Source: Candidatus Poribacteria bacterium (GTDB lineage: Bacteria; Poribacteria; WGA-4E; GCA-2687025). Taken from it: a DNA stretch of 43,514 bases. Made by a program: the position numbers and the translations under genes. The notes beneath the pieces are model-generated. The model saw only the letters and a list, made by a program, of their open reading frames with translations, was not told where the DNA came from and ran no database searches. Of this stretch, positions 16,796 to 24,200 are shown piece by piece. Where the stretch lies: NCBI GenBank assembly GCA_028818695.1, contig JAPPNK010000003.1, forward strand, positions 1 to 43,514, written 5' to 3'. Position 1 is the stretch's first letter. Each line of letters begins with the position of its first letter.

Positions 16796-19700
16796 TTAGC
16801 CGCAGCCGGTGTTGGCGCCGCAGTTGGCGCACACATAGCAGGTGCCTGAACGCAGCATGATGGCGCCGCACACGTGGCACGCGACGCCGTCCGACTTTGT
16901 GAACGGCTCGCCTGTAAACAGCGTCTCCGCGCCGTCCGCCGCCGGCGGAATCGAAGGCAGCGGAACGCGCTCCAGGCTCGCATGGTAGGCGGCCGCCTCG
17001 CCGTTTTCGCGGTCGTCGTCCACAAACTTCAACGCGAGCCAGCGGAAGATGTAATCGATGAGCGACTTCGCCATCGGTATCTGCTTGTTGCTCGTGAAGC
17101 CCTGCGGCTCAAAACGCATATGCGAAAACTTGCGCACCAGCGCATCCAGCGGGACGCCGTATTGAAGCGCGAGCGAGGTCATCGTCGCAAAGGCGTCCAT
17201 CAGCCCAGAGATCGTCGATCCCTCTTTTGACATCGTCAAAAACACTTCGCCGGGCGATCCGTCCTCGTACAGCCCGACGGTGATGTACCCCTCATGCTCG
17301 CCGACGCTGAACTTGTGCGTGATCGATTGCCGTTCGTCCGGCAGGCGGCGGCGCACCGGTCCCTGCGCCTGCTCCTGCTCCGCTTCCTCCTCGCTTCCGC
17401 CGGCGCTGAGCGGCTGCGACGCCTTGGAGCCGTCTCGATACACCGCGATCGCTTTCACCCCAAGCCGCCACGACTCCACATACACATCGCGGACATCGTC
17501 CACGGTCGCCTCGTTGGGCAGGTTCACCGTCTTGGAGATGGCGCCGCTGATGAACGGCTGCGCCGCCGCCATCATCCGCACATGCCCCATCGGGGAAATG
17601 GAGCGCTCGCCGTATTTGCCGCACCGGTTCGCGCAGTCGAAGACAGCCGTATGCTCCTCTTTCAGGTCGGGCGCGCCCTCCACGGTTTGCGTTCCGCAGA
17701 CCGCCTTTGTAGCCTCTTCAACCTGATTCGGCGTGAAACCGAGCGCGTCCAGCAGGTTGAAACGCGGATCGTTATACTCTTCGGGCGTGTAGCCGAGCCG
17801 CTTGACCGTCTTTTCGCCGAGCGTCCATACGTTGACGGCTGAGTTCAGGTCCATCGCGCCGGGCAGCGCCTTTTCAATGCGGTCGATCTCTTCGGCGCGC
17901 AGCCCGCGCTCTTGAAGCGTCGAATGGTTGATATACGGCGCGCCCATGAGCGTCGGCGTCCCGACAGCGTAAGCGGCGATCGCGTCAATCTGATCTTTTG
18001 AGTAACCGAGAGTCTCCAGCGCTCTTGGAACCGACTGATTGATGATTTTGAAAAAGCCGCCCCCCGCTAGCTTTTTGAACTTCACCAGCGCAAAGTCCGG
18101 CTCAATGCCGGTCGTGTCGCAGTCCATCAGCAGCCCGATGGTTCCCGTCGGCGCCAGAACGGTCGCCTGCGCGTTGCGGTACCCATGCGCCTCGCCCAGC
18201 TGAACCGCCTCGTTCCAGTTCTTTTCGGCGGCTTTCAACAGATCGCTCGGGCAGCGCTCTGGGTTGATGCGGTACACGGCGGCGCGGTGCTTGTTCATGA
18301 CGCGCAGCATCGGATCGCGGTTGCGCTCAAACCCTTCAAACGGCCCCTTTGCCTGCGCGAGTTCAGCCGACGTCACATACGCCTTCCCGCACAGAACCCC
18401 CGTCAGCGCCGCGCACCACGCATAACCGTCCTCGCTTTCGTAAGGGATGCCCTTCACCATGAGCAACGCCCCCAGATTCGCGTATCCAAGACCGAGCGGG
18501 CGGTACACATGGCTGTTTTCGGCGATTCGCTTCGTCGGATAGGAGGAGAAACCGACGATGATCTCCATCGCAATCGTGAAGGTTCGGACGGCGGACTCGT
18601 AGTCGGCGACGTTGAAGGAGCCGTCCTCGTTCAGATATTTGAGAAGATTGAGCGACGCCAAGTTGCATGCCGAGTCGTTCAGGAACATATACTCGGAGCA
18701 TGGGTTGCTGGCGTAGATGCGGTCGGCGTTGGCGCATGTGTGCCAGTCGTTGATGGTGGAGTCGAACTGGACGCCGGGGTCAGCGCATGCCCACGCGGCT
18801 TCGGCGATCTGGTTGAGCAGGTCGCGGGCGTTGTAGGCGTTGTGCGGCTCTTTGGTGGTGCGCAGCGTCGTTGTCCAGGCTCCGTCTTTGAGCGCCGCCT
18901 CCATGAAAGCGTCCGTGATGCGGACGGAGTTGTTGGAGTTCTGCCCAGAGACGGTCTTATACGCCTCGCCGTTGAAGTCGCTCTCGTAGCCTGCGGCGAT
19001 GAGCGTTCTCACCTTCTCCTCTTCGCGCACCTTCCAGTTGATGAAGTCTTCGATTTCGGGATGGTCCATGTCAAGAATGACCATCTTGGCGGCTCTTCGG
19101 GTCGTTCCGCCCGATTTTGTCGCGCCGGCGCCTCTGTCTAGGACCTCCAGGAACGACATCAACCCGGAGCTGGTGCCGCCGCTGGTCAGCTTCTCCATGC
19201 TCCCGCGCAGCGTCGAAAAGTTGGTGCCTGTTCCAGAGCCGAACTTGAAGAGGCGCGCCTCGTTCTGCGCCAGCTCAAAGATCGCCATCAGGTCGTCTTC
19301 GACCGACTGAATGAAGCAGGCGGAGTTTTGCGGATGGAGATAGCTGTCCTCCAGCATGACCGCTTCGCCCTTGTTTTCGTCGTATCTCCAGTTGCCGGGC
19401 GAGCCTTGAATCCCGTATTCCTGCGAGAGTCCGCAGTTGAACCAGACAGGCGAATTGAAGGCGCCCATCTGGTTGATGAGAAGATGCGTCAGTTCCGCTT
19501 CGAAGTTGTCGGCGTCTTCGGTTGAGGCGAAATACCCGTCCTGTTCGCCGGCTTGGCGGAGCGTCCGCGCGACCCGCAGGATGACCTGATCGGCTCCGCG
19601 TTCGCTGCCGGTGTCCGGGACTCCCGCTTTTCGGAAGTATTTGGAGACGAGTATATCCGTTGAGAGCTGCGACCAGCTTTTCGGCACGCGGACATTGTCT

Positions 19701-19870
19701 GCCTCAAAGATGGTGTCGCCTTTTTCGGAATAGATCGCCGAGCGCCGCTCTACCCACTCGATGTCCTCAAAGGGGTGGATGTCGGGGCTTGTGAAATGCC
19801 GCTCGATCTTCAGGCTGTTTTGTATTGCCGCTTCGGTCTTTCCTGCAGTGTCTTGTCGGCCGTCTACCAT
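16796..19870 (-). CDS. nrdJ: Adenosylcobalamin-dependent (class II) ribonucleotide reductase
   Basis: This enzyme reduces ribonucleotides to deoxyribonucleotides, using coenzyme B12 to start the radical chain; it works in the cytoplasm with or without oxygen. The 1024-residue protein has the long class II architecture. Seen blocks: an N-terminal NPVWFNCGL-type segment (NSPVWFNCGLSQEYG), KFGSGTGTNFSTLRG, GGTTRRAAKMVILDMDHPEI, NPCSEYMFLNDSACNLASLN (active-site Asn/Cys/Glu region), APTGTIGLLMDCDTTGIEPD, the conserved AVYRDGSKASQPL, and a TSCPxC-like zinc tail with CHVCG, CYVCANCG and a final CG. The ATG at 19870 has AAGGA about 8 bases upstream. No class I or III reductase or NrdR gene is in the window. 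The organism therefore needs cobalamin or its uptake for DNA synthesis by this route. Confidence 0.95.
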   Translation of the reverse strand: MVDGRQDTAGKTEAAIQNSLKIERHFTSPDIHPFEDIEWVERRSAIYSEKGDTIFEADNVRVPKSWSQLSTDILVSKYFRKAGVPDTGSERGADQVILRVARTLRQAGEQDGYFASTEDADNFEAELTHLLINQMGAFNSPVWFNCGLSQEYGIQGSPGNWRYDENKGEAVMLEDSYLHPQNSACFIQSVEDDLMAIFELAQNEARLFKFGSGTGTNFSTLRGSMEKLTSGGTSSGLMSFLEVLDRGAGATKSGGTTRRAAKMVILDMDHPEIEDFINWKVREEEKVRTLIAAGYESDFNGEAYKTVSGQNSNNSVRITDAFMEAALKDGAWTTTLRTTKEPHNAYNARDLLNQIAEAAWACADPGVQFDSTINDWHTCANADRIYASNPCSEYMFLNDSACNLASLNLLKYLNEDGSFNVADYESAVRTFTIAMEIIVGFSSYPTKRIAENSHVYRPLGLGYANLGALLMVKGIPYESEDGYAWCAALTGVLCGKAYVTSAELAQAKGPFEGFERNRDPMLRVMNKHRAAVYRINPERCPSDLLKAAEKNWNEAVQLGEAHGYRNAQATVLAPTGTIGLLMDCDTTGIEPDFALVKFKKLAGGGFFKIINQSVPRALETLGYSKDQIDAIAAYAVGTPTLMGAPYINHSTLQERGLRAEEIDRIEKALPGAMDLNSAVNVWTLGEKTVKRLGYTPEEYNDPRFNLLDALGFTPNQVEEATKAVCGTQTVEGAPDLKEEHTAVFDCANRCGKYGERSISPMGHVRMMAAAQPFISGAISKTVNLPNEATVDDVRDVYVESWRLGVKAIAVYRDGSKASQPLSAGGSEEEAEQEQAQGPVRRRLPDERQSITHKFSVGEHEGYITVGLYEDGSPGEVFLTMSKEGSTISGLMDAFATMTSLALQYGVPLDALVRKFSHMRFEPQGFTSNKQIPMAKSLIDYIFRWLALKFVDDDRENGEAAAYHASLERVPLPSIPPAADGAETLFTGEPFTKSDGVACHVCGAIMLRSGTCYVCANCGANTGCG

Positions 19871-19927
19871 GTCCAGTCCTTAGCATTGCTGCCTATGAAA
19901 GTTGGCGTTGTTAATAACGGCCACACA

Positions 19928-19956
19928 CTAATGATTCCAGCGCGGCTGATTGTCAA
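19928..19956 (-). promoter_or_regulatory. Candidate promoter for nrdJ
   Basis: TTGACA at 19951-19956 (perfect) is followed after 17 bases by CATTAG (19928-19933), 57 bases before the nrdJ start. The -10 match is only moderate. A second perfect TTGACA at 20110-20115 lacks a good -10 at normal spacing, and a TATAAT at 20064-20069 lacks a good -35. If transcription starts from the upstream region, the hairpins at 20003-20054 fall within the leader. Confidence 0.4.
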
Positions 19957-20002
19957 GTTTGTTTTTAACAGCAACCGCTTTTAGTAAAACGAACCTTGCC
20001 AA

Positions 20003-20054
20003 GCACAATATCACACATTGTGCGTTGCGCCACTTAAGCGGTGGGCATACCACC
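20003..20054 (-). promoter_or_regulatory. Structured AT-rich leader upstream of nrdJ with alternative hairpins
   Basis: In the RNA sense, GGTGG (20054-20050) can pair with CCACC (20044-20040) around TATGC, and the same CCACC overlaps CCAC/GTGG that can pair with GTGG (20033-20030) further on. These two pairings exclude each other. Next comes GCACAAT-GTGTGAT-ATTGTGC, a perfect 7-bp stem with 7-base loop (20023-20003). This is markedly AT-rich compared with its surroundings. No canonical cobalamin riboswitch B12 box or NrdR box is visible. It could be an operator, an attenuator or a leader RNA switch; this is inference from pairing only. Confidence 0.4.
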
Positions 20055-20193
20055 ACATAGGGAATTATACAACATGTGATTGTTATAGGCTAATAGGAAA
20101 ATTTGTCAGTGTCAACATAAAAGGCGCGCGGACCGGCGTACCATGCCGTCATTTCCGCGCTTGACGCAGGGATATTAGATCGCGGATTTCTGG

Positions 20194-20292
20194 ATTCCCG
20201 CTTGCGCGGGAATGACGATCGGGTTGGCGACGCTTTTTCCCCATGAATAAAGGCTTTGTTCATCCAACTGTCCCAACTTTAGGCATGAGGTC
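20194..20292. repeat. Half copy of family B element (copy 2)
   Basis: The palindromic core (20194-20213) and everything to its right match family B, ending in the terminal repeat CCAACTTTAGGCATGAGGTC. The left half is replaced by unrelated sequence. Together with 19871-20193 (nrdJ leader) and the next repeat, this fills the 617-base gap between nrdJ and the BMC genes. Confidence 0.75.
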
Positions 20293-20310
20293 AGAAGTTT
20301 CCGCGGCGTT

Positions 20311-20415
20311 GTCTGAACTAGGATTTGCAGGATTAAAAGGATGGCAGAACGAGACGGCTTTATTCAAAGAACGATTCCTTTCATCTTTGAAATCCTTTCA
20401 TCCTAGTTCAAAAGA
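20311..20415. repeat. AT-rich inverted-repeat element, family C
   Basis: CTGAACTAGGATTTGCAGGA at the left and the complement of TGAACTAGGATGAAAGGATT at the right face each other over about 105 bases, with a further degenerate core (TTCCCGCGCG...CGGGAA) right after. Its AT content is above that of the neighbouring genes. The inner part repeats the unit AGGATT several times. No gene is seen in it. Confidence 0.6.
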
Positions 20416-20487
20416 TAAAATTCCCGCGCGTTTTACCGCAAGGACGGGAATGACGGCGGGGAAGGGGCGATGGCGGGCGAGGGAAAA

Positions 20488-20760
20488 TCAGCGCGAACGA
20501 GGCAGCGAGTCGACAATGCCCATGACCAGCTCGCGTATCGGCGCCCGTTCCAATCCAAACACCCCCTTAGCGACGCCGGGGCCGGCGCCCACAAGCGCGA
20601 TGTCGCCTTCGCCCGCGCCGACATAGTCCACCGCGAGCTTTGCCGCTCCGCGCGCCGTTCCGTCCGGCGCAATCGGCTGCACAATCAGCAGCGTCCGCCG
20701 TTCGTATGCGGGATGCTTTGACGTCGAGACCGCCTTCCCGATGACGCGCGCCAAGATCAT
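20488..20760 (-). CDS. Bacterial microcompartment vertex protein (EutN/CcmL family), 90 residues
   Basis: BMC-P proteins form pentamers that close the corners of protein-shelled microcompartments. Seen here: the opening MILARVIGKAVSTSKHPAYE, the strand LLIVQPI, the Asp-rich 'VDYVGAGEGDIALVGAG' loop, and the ending APIRELVMGIVDSL, all diagnostic of EutN/CcmL; the length (about 90) is exact. The ATG overlaps the stop codon of the previous vertex gene (ATGA), so they are coupled. No hexameric BMC-H shell protein or enzyme of a known microcompartment pathway is in the window, so cargo and pathway are unknown. Confidence 0.9.
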   Translation of the reverse strand: MILARVIGKAVSTSKHPAYERRTLLIVQPIAPDGTARGAAKLAVDYVGAGEGDIALVGAGPGVAKGVFGLERAPIRELVMGIVDSLPRSR

Positions 20761-21077
20761 TCGTCCGCGCCTTCCTCCATGTCAAGGCGGACGGGAGCCG
20801 AATCGCTGAGCGCCGTCGAGTCGATCACGCCGACGACTGCCGCGTCGATCGGCATGAACGGCTTCGGCGGACGGGGAACGGAGGCGGCGTCCGCGCCTGT
20901 GACAAAATAAACGCGGGAGCCGACGCCTGTAATGCCCTCCGTGTCGACGGCGACGAGCGGGCGTCCGAGCGGGCGTTCGCGCTCATCGGTCGGTTGAACG
21001 ACGACAAAGCGCGTCCCTTGAAGCGACGGGTCTTTGCGCGTCGCCGTTACGGAGCCGATGACAAAGCCGAAATCCAT
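20757..21077 (-). CDS. Bacterial microcompartment vertex protein (EutN/CcmL family), 106 residues
   Basis: A second BMC-P pentamer subunit. It opens MDFGFVIGSVTATRKDPSLQ and contains RFVVVQPTDE, a VDTEGITGVGSRVYFVTGAD core and PIDAAVVGVIDS, in the same order as its neighbour. About 15 extra acidic residues (DMEEGADE) at the C-terminus set it apart. It starts 6 bases after the stop of the 110-residue gene and overlaps the next vertex gene by 4 bases, giving a three-gene operon. Many BMC loci carry two or three different vertex proteins. Confidence 0.9.
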   Translation of the reverse strand: MDFGFVIGSVTATRKDPSLQGTRFVVVQPTDERERPLGRPLVAVDTEGITGVGSRVYFVTGADAASVPRPPKPFMPIDAAVVGVIDSTALSDSAPVRLDMEEGADE

Positions 21078-21083
21078 ACGGCT

Positions 21084-21416
21084 TCAGACCACCTTGATGG
21101 AGTTGTCGCCGTTGTTTTCCGGTTCGTCGTCCTCTTTTTCGTCGGGCGCGGGGGCGGACGGCAGGTCGCTTTCGATGGCTCGGGCGTCGTTGACGATGGA
21201 GACGCGCATGGCGTTCAGATGCACATCAATGCGGTTTTTGAGCGCCTGCAGGTGACTCAGCCACGATTCTCTGGACTGCTCGCCCTCGTCTTCAAACCCG
21301 TTCGAGATGGCGAGGCGCATGTATTTCGTCCGCTCCTCAATGAGCGTCTCTACGTAGCTGTCATGCGCTTCAATGCCGTGCTGTAGAAATTTGGCGAGCT
21401 GCCTGATTTTTTCCAT
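21084..21416 (-). CDS. Helical acidic-tailed protein of the BMC-vertex operon
   Basis: A 110-residue protein, first gene of the three-gene operon with the two BMC vertex genes. ATG 21416 follows GGAG by about 9 bases. Residues 1-75 are strongly helical (FLQHGIEAHDSYVETLIEER, LSHLQALKNRIDVHLNAMRV), then a Pro/Asp/Glu-rich disordered stretch (PAPDEKEDDEPENNGD) and a short hydrophobic end NSIKVV. I recognise no family. A helical body plus a flexible linker and a short terminal peptide is what one expects of a microcompartment cargo or scaffold, but that is inference from context. Confidence 0.65.
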   Translation of the reverse strand: MEKIRQLAKFLQHGIEAHDSYVETLIEERTKYMRLAISNGFEDEGEQSRESWLSHLQALKNRIDVHLNAMRVSIVNDARAIESDLPSAPAPDEKEDDEPENNGDNSIKVV

Positions 21417-21505
21417 GCGCGTTTCTCCGTCATGTTGCTGGGCGGCGTTCTGCCTGCATATATCGTAACGCGCTTTTGACCGCCGCGCAAGGGGGCGTCT
21501 TGGCC

Positions 21506-21655
21506 GGCAGTCTCTATAGGCGATGATTTTGATTTTTAAGAGCCGTTTTAGAATGCGGAAGCTGTCTGGGAGAACTCTGGATTCCCGCTTTCGCGGGAAT
21601 GACGATCTGCCCGATTTGAACCGGATTTTCGTATATCATCGCCTGTAGAGGCTAT
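21506..21655. repeat. Miniature inverted-repeat element, family A, copy 2
   Basis: About 150 bp matching copy 1 (2620-2772) nearly throughout: left end GGCAGTCTCTATAGGCGATG, palindromic core ATTCCCGCTTTCGCGGGAAT, and right end GCCTGTAGAGGCT followed by a decayed ATCT. It lies between the BMC-vertex operon and the gingipain-fold gene. Confidence 0.85.
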
Positions 21656-21703
21656 CTCTTAGCTGGCGCTCTTCGCAAACGACCCGAAACGCATGGGCGA
21701 ACG

Positions 21704-23191
21704 TTAATCCGAAGGCGGCTCAACGACCTCCCATTCCGGCCACAGCTCCACCGCCGACTCGGTTAATACGGCCGCCTCTCCCTCGGAGAAGGTCAGCTCC
21801 ACGCGCAGCTGCTGGCTTTCGGCTGCGCTTTCTAAAGGCAGAAGCCAGTAGGCGCGGTAGATTTCCCCGTCATCGTATCCGCCGACGCAGATGTCCTTCA
21901 GATGCTGATACACGATCTCTGTCCCGCCATGCAGCTCATGCAGAACCTTTCCGTTCTGGGATACGCGGACGACAAGCCCCGAGGACGCCTCCGCCGGCCA
22001 GTCCGCCCGCAAGAAGAGTATCGGCTGCTGAGTCGGCGATTCTTGCTGAAAAGCGGTCTCCACATGCCCGCCTGGCGCTTTGAGAACGCGCGCCTCCGTC
22101 ACAAGCGGCAGCTTTTTAAACGCGGGGCGCGCCTCCCCTTTGCCCAAACGCGCGAACGGCGCCCCGTACGACCCCCATCCTAAAAATGTCGCCAGATGAA
22201 TGTCCATCTCTCCGTCCGCGCTGACCCTGCCGACCTTCTCCAGCTCCGCCAGCGGCTTCTCGAGGCAGTTCACGCGCGCATATTGCGCCCTCGCCGCCAG
22301 CAGCAGCCGCGCAATATGCCAGTCGGGGTTCTCCTTGTAAGCGTCTAGAAAATGCATGACCAGCTGGTTCGTGTAGCGCGCCGGCGTCATGCCGTACACC
22401 GTCGCTCCGCTTCCGATATACGCGCGGCATCCATTGTTTAAAAACGCGCGCAGCAGCGGCGAGCCGGGAGGCGTCGTCGCGCATCCGTCCACAATCGCAA
22501 TCGGACGGCGGGGCAGCGCCGGCAGCCCCTTGGAGGACGCAAAATCCTCGCCCCAGCGGTTCGAAATGGAACGCGCCGACCCATGCCCAAAATGGATGAT
22601 CAGGTCGTACTGGTCTAAACGCTCCTGCCCGCCCGCCTCCTTCATCCGCCCGATTGCGTCGACGCGGTGTCCGTTCTGCGAAAGCTCTTCTAGAAACCGC
22701 TGCGTTTCAAGGTGAATGCGCGTGTCCTCCGAGCATAAGACTGCCGCCTCAAGCCCGCGCGCCTGCCCGCCGTTCAACTGCCGGACAACCGCGTCCGCGT
22801 TTCCCATGACGCGCGAAACGGGCGTGTCGGGCAGCGCGCCGCCGCTCAGTCCGCCGTAGAAAGCGTCCGTGTGGACGACCCTGCCTCTGCCTCTGCCGCC
22901 GACCGCCCACGCTTGAAGGATATTGACCGTCCACATCGGAAGAATGTTTTCGTCCCCAATCAGAACGAGCGCGTCCAGCGGCGCGTTCGTTTCCGCCTGC
23001 GCCGCCTTTTTGAGCGCCTTTGCGCATGCGTTGTCGGGGGCGTCCTGCAGTTCTCGGCAGATTGAGCCGACCTCCAGCGTTTTTGCGCCGCGGCGCCGCG
23101 CAAACGAGTCGATGGCTTCCAGCAGGCGCGCCGCGTCGTTTGGATAGGTTTTTTCAAGAGCGTCTTGTCGGTAGAGCGCCAGCGTTTTCAA
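21704..23191 (-). CDS. Cytoplasmic gingipain-fold (peptidase C25-like) cysteine protease
   Basis: A 495-residue protein with a caspase/gingipain-type catalytic region: YDLIIHFGH203-G, then PIAIVDGC237-ATTPPGSPLLRAFLNNGC and AYIGSGATVYG. The His-Gly and Cys motifs, their 34-residue spacing and the following 'slaeafl...gaiayiGs' pattern match the C25 clan CD fold. Upstream, LVLIGDENILPMW and an R-V-M-G-N segment match the Rossmann-like first half of gingipain domains. C25 proteins are usually secreted, but no signal peptide or sorting domain is present; the last 130 residues are beta-rich (ILFLRADWPAEASSGLVVRV), perhaps an Ig-like module. The start is TTG at 23191, with GGGAG 8 bases upstream. 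It lies between tRNA-Asn and a repeat. Target unknown. Confidence 0.7.
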   Translation of the reverse strand: MKTLALYRQDALEKTYPNDAARLLEAIDSFARRRGAKTLEVGSICRELQDAPDNACAKALKKAAQAETNAPLDALVLIGDENILPMWTVNILQAWAVGGRGRGRVVHTDAFYGGLSGGALPDTPVSRVMGNADAVVRQLNGGQARGLEAAVLCSEDTRIHLETQRFLEELSQNGHRVDAIGRMKEAGGQERLDQYDLIIHFGHGSARSISNRWGEDFASSKGLPALPRRPIAIVDGCATTPPGSPLLRAFLNNGCRAYIGSGATVYGMTPARYTNQLVMHFLDAYKENPDWHIARLLLAARAQYARVNCLEKPLAELEKVGRVSADGEMDIHLATFLGWGSYGAPFARLGKGEARPAFKKLPLVTEARVLKAPGGHVETAFQQESPTQQPILFLRADWPAEASSGLVVRVSQNGKVLHELHGGTEIVYQHLKDICVGGYDDGEIYRAYWLLPLESAAESQQLRVELTFSEGEAAVLTESAVELWPEWEVVEPPSD

Positions 23192-23267
23192 TGAAAGGCT
23201 CCCTGTTCTGAGGAGGACGCAGAGATGTAAGCGGGAAACTGCCTTGAAGGGCAGCGTAAAGAAAATG

Positions 23268-23343
23268 TGGTTCCGGCGGTAGGACTCGAACCTACGACCT
23301 AGTGGTTAACAGCCACCCGCTCTGCCAATTGAGCTACGCCGGA
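23268..23343 (-). tRNA. tRNA-Asn (anticodon GTT)
   Basis: A full cloverleaf on the minus strand: acceptor TCCGGCG pairs with CGCCGGA, discriminator A, and CCA is encoded (23268-23270). The anticodon arm GGTGG-CTGTTAA-CCACT carries GTT at 23308-23310, reading AAC/AAU. The T arm has the standard GGTTCGAGTCC. A consensus promoter lies just upstream. Confidence 0.97.
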
Positions 23344-23355
23344 TCGCCGCTAAAG

Positions 23356-23385
23356 AATATAACATGGGACGCGCAAGGATGTCAA
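23356..23385 (-). promoter_or_regulatory. Promoter of tRNA-Asn
   Basis: TTGACA (23380-23385) and TATATT (23356-23361) with an 18-base spacer; the -10 ends 12 bases before the tRNA 5' end. This is the best sigma-70-type promoter in the window. Confidence 0.75.
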
Positions 23386-23397
23386 CTAAAATGCCTA

Positions 23398-23540
23398 GCC
23401 TCATGCGTAAAATTGGGACATTTGAGCGACTGATCGCTCTATTTATGGGGAAAAGGCTCCGCCCTCGAAAGCGGGAATCTAGAGGCGCCGCAGACGCCGC
23501 CTGCGTTCGCATGTCGACATGTCCCAACTGACGTAAGGTC
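23398..23540. repeat. Miniature inverted-repeat element, family B, copy 3
   Basis: A 143-bp copy: left end GCCTCATGCGTAAAATTGGG, right end CCCAACTGACGTAAGGTC, central core reduced to TCGAAAGCGGGAAT, so one arm of the palindrome has decayed. It shares the segment TCTAGAGGCGCCGCAGA with the copies at 7783 and 41394. It fills most of the 337-base gap between tRNA-Asn and the next gene. Confidence 0.8.
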
Positions 23541-23680
23541 AGAAATGCGGCTTGATCGCGTTTTGCATCGTCCGCCGGCGATTTCGAAATGTTCAAGCTC
23601 CGTCTCCAATATCTGCAGGCGCTGTTGACACAGCCAAACAACATTGGCATAATAGCGGAAATGAATGGCGGAGGTTCCTT

Positions 23681-23971
23681 GTGAACGCGATACCGGAGCG
23701 CATTTCCGCGCAGCTCAAAGCGCTTGAAGAACGGGCGGACCGAATGCAGGCGGTCATTGCGTCGCTGCGCAAAACGGCGGCGAAAGCGCTGTCGGAACGC
23801 GCGGCGCTCGCCCAGCAGAACGAGGAGCTGCTCGCCCGCATCAAGCAGCTTGAAGCGGAGAACGAAAGCCTGCGCAGCGAGCTGAAAACCTCGCGGCAGC
23901 TCCCGCCCGACAAAAAAGCGGAGGTTCAACGGCTTCTCGCGGCGCTCGCCGCCGCTTTAAAGGACGCTTAA
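23681..23971 (+). CDS. Small coiled-coil protein (ZapB/YabA-like)
   Basis: A 96-residue protein that starts at GTG 23681, with GGAGG 8 bases upstream; the longer frame starting in repeat sequence is not credible. Almost the whole chain is a heptad coiled coil (ISAQLKALEERADRMQAVIA, LAQQNEELLARIKQLEAENE), followed by PPDKKAEVQRLLAALAAAL. It resembles short cell-division or replication-control coiled coils (ZapB, YabA), but coiled coils match many proteins, so no function is assigned. A tiny membrane protein gene follows 49 bases later. Confidence 0.7.
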   Translation: MNAIPERISAQLKALEERADRMQAVIASLRKTAAKALSERAALAQQNEELLARIKQLEAENESLRSELKTSRQLPPDKKAEVQRLLAALAAALKDA

Positions 23972-24020
23972 ACGGCGGCGCAGACAGGAGCTGTGTCCGA
24001 ACAACAAGCTCGCCATAGAA

Positions 24021-24194
24021 ATGCGTTGTTTCTGGGCGATAGTTGTCATGTTTCTGTCCAGCTTCCTGTTTTATTACGGCAGTCAGTTTTTTCAAGACCG
24101 CGCTTCGGAGCGCCTCGCGCGGGCGGAACTGCCCGATGGCGCCAAAATGCGCATCGGCGCTTTTCAGCAACTGCTGGAAGCGGACAGCGAATAA
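24021..24194 (+). CDS. Tiny single-helix membrane protein
   Basis: A 57-residue frame, too short for most gene finders: MRCFWAIVVMFLSSFLFYYG forms one membrane helix, followed by an amphipathic tail (FFQDRASERLARAELPDGAK ... FQQLLEADSE). Codon use looks like the neighbouring genes. The ribosome binding site before the ATG is weak, and AGGAG lies 30 bases upstream near a CTG in the same frame, so the start is uncertain. It is probably co-transcribed with the coiled-coil gene. An overlapping frame from GTG 23993 has less protein-like sequence. Confidence 0.45.
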   Translation: MRCFWAIVVMFLSSFLFYYGSQFFQDRASERLARAELPDGAKMRIGAFQQLLEADSE

Positions 24195-24200
24195 GCTTTG

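Noticed and set aside
18185-19141. Plus-strand open frame of 318 codons inside nrdJ
   Set aside because: It is a shadow of the ribonucleotide reductase, with no recognisable motif.
19985-20120. Cobalamin riboswitch upstream of nrdJ
   Set aside because: Expected for a B12-dependent enzyme, but no B12-box-like GCCACTG or the other conserved riboswitch blocks is present in the minus-strand sense.
20243-20626. Open frames beginning MNKGF...PT.PTL.MRS here and at 41060-41443 (minus)
   Set aside because: Both start inside family B repeats and share only the translated terminal repeat; the remainder lies opposite real genes or in repeat DNA.
23268-23343. tRNA-Asn as the attachment site of an integrated island
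   Set aside because: No integrase and no repeated tRNA 3' fragment could be found in the window.
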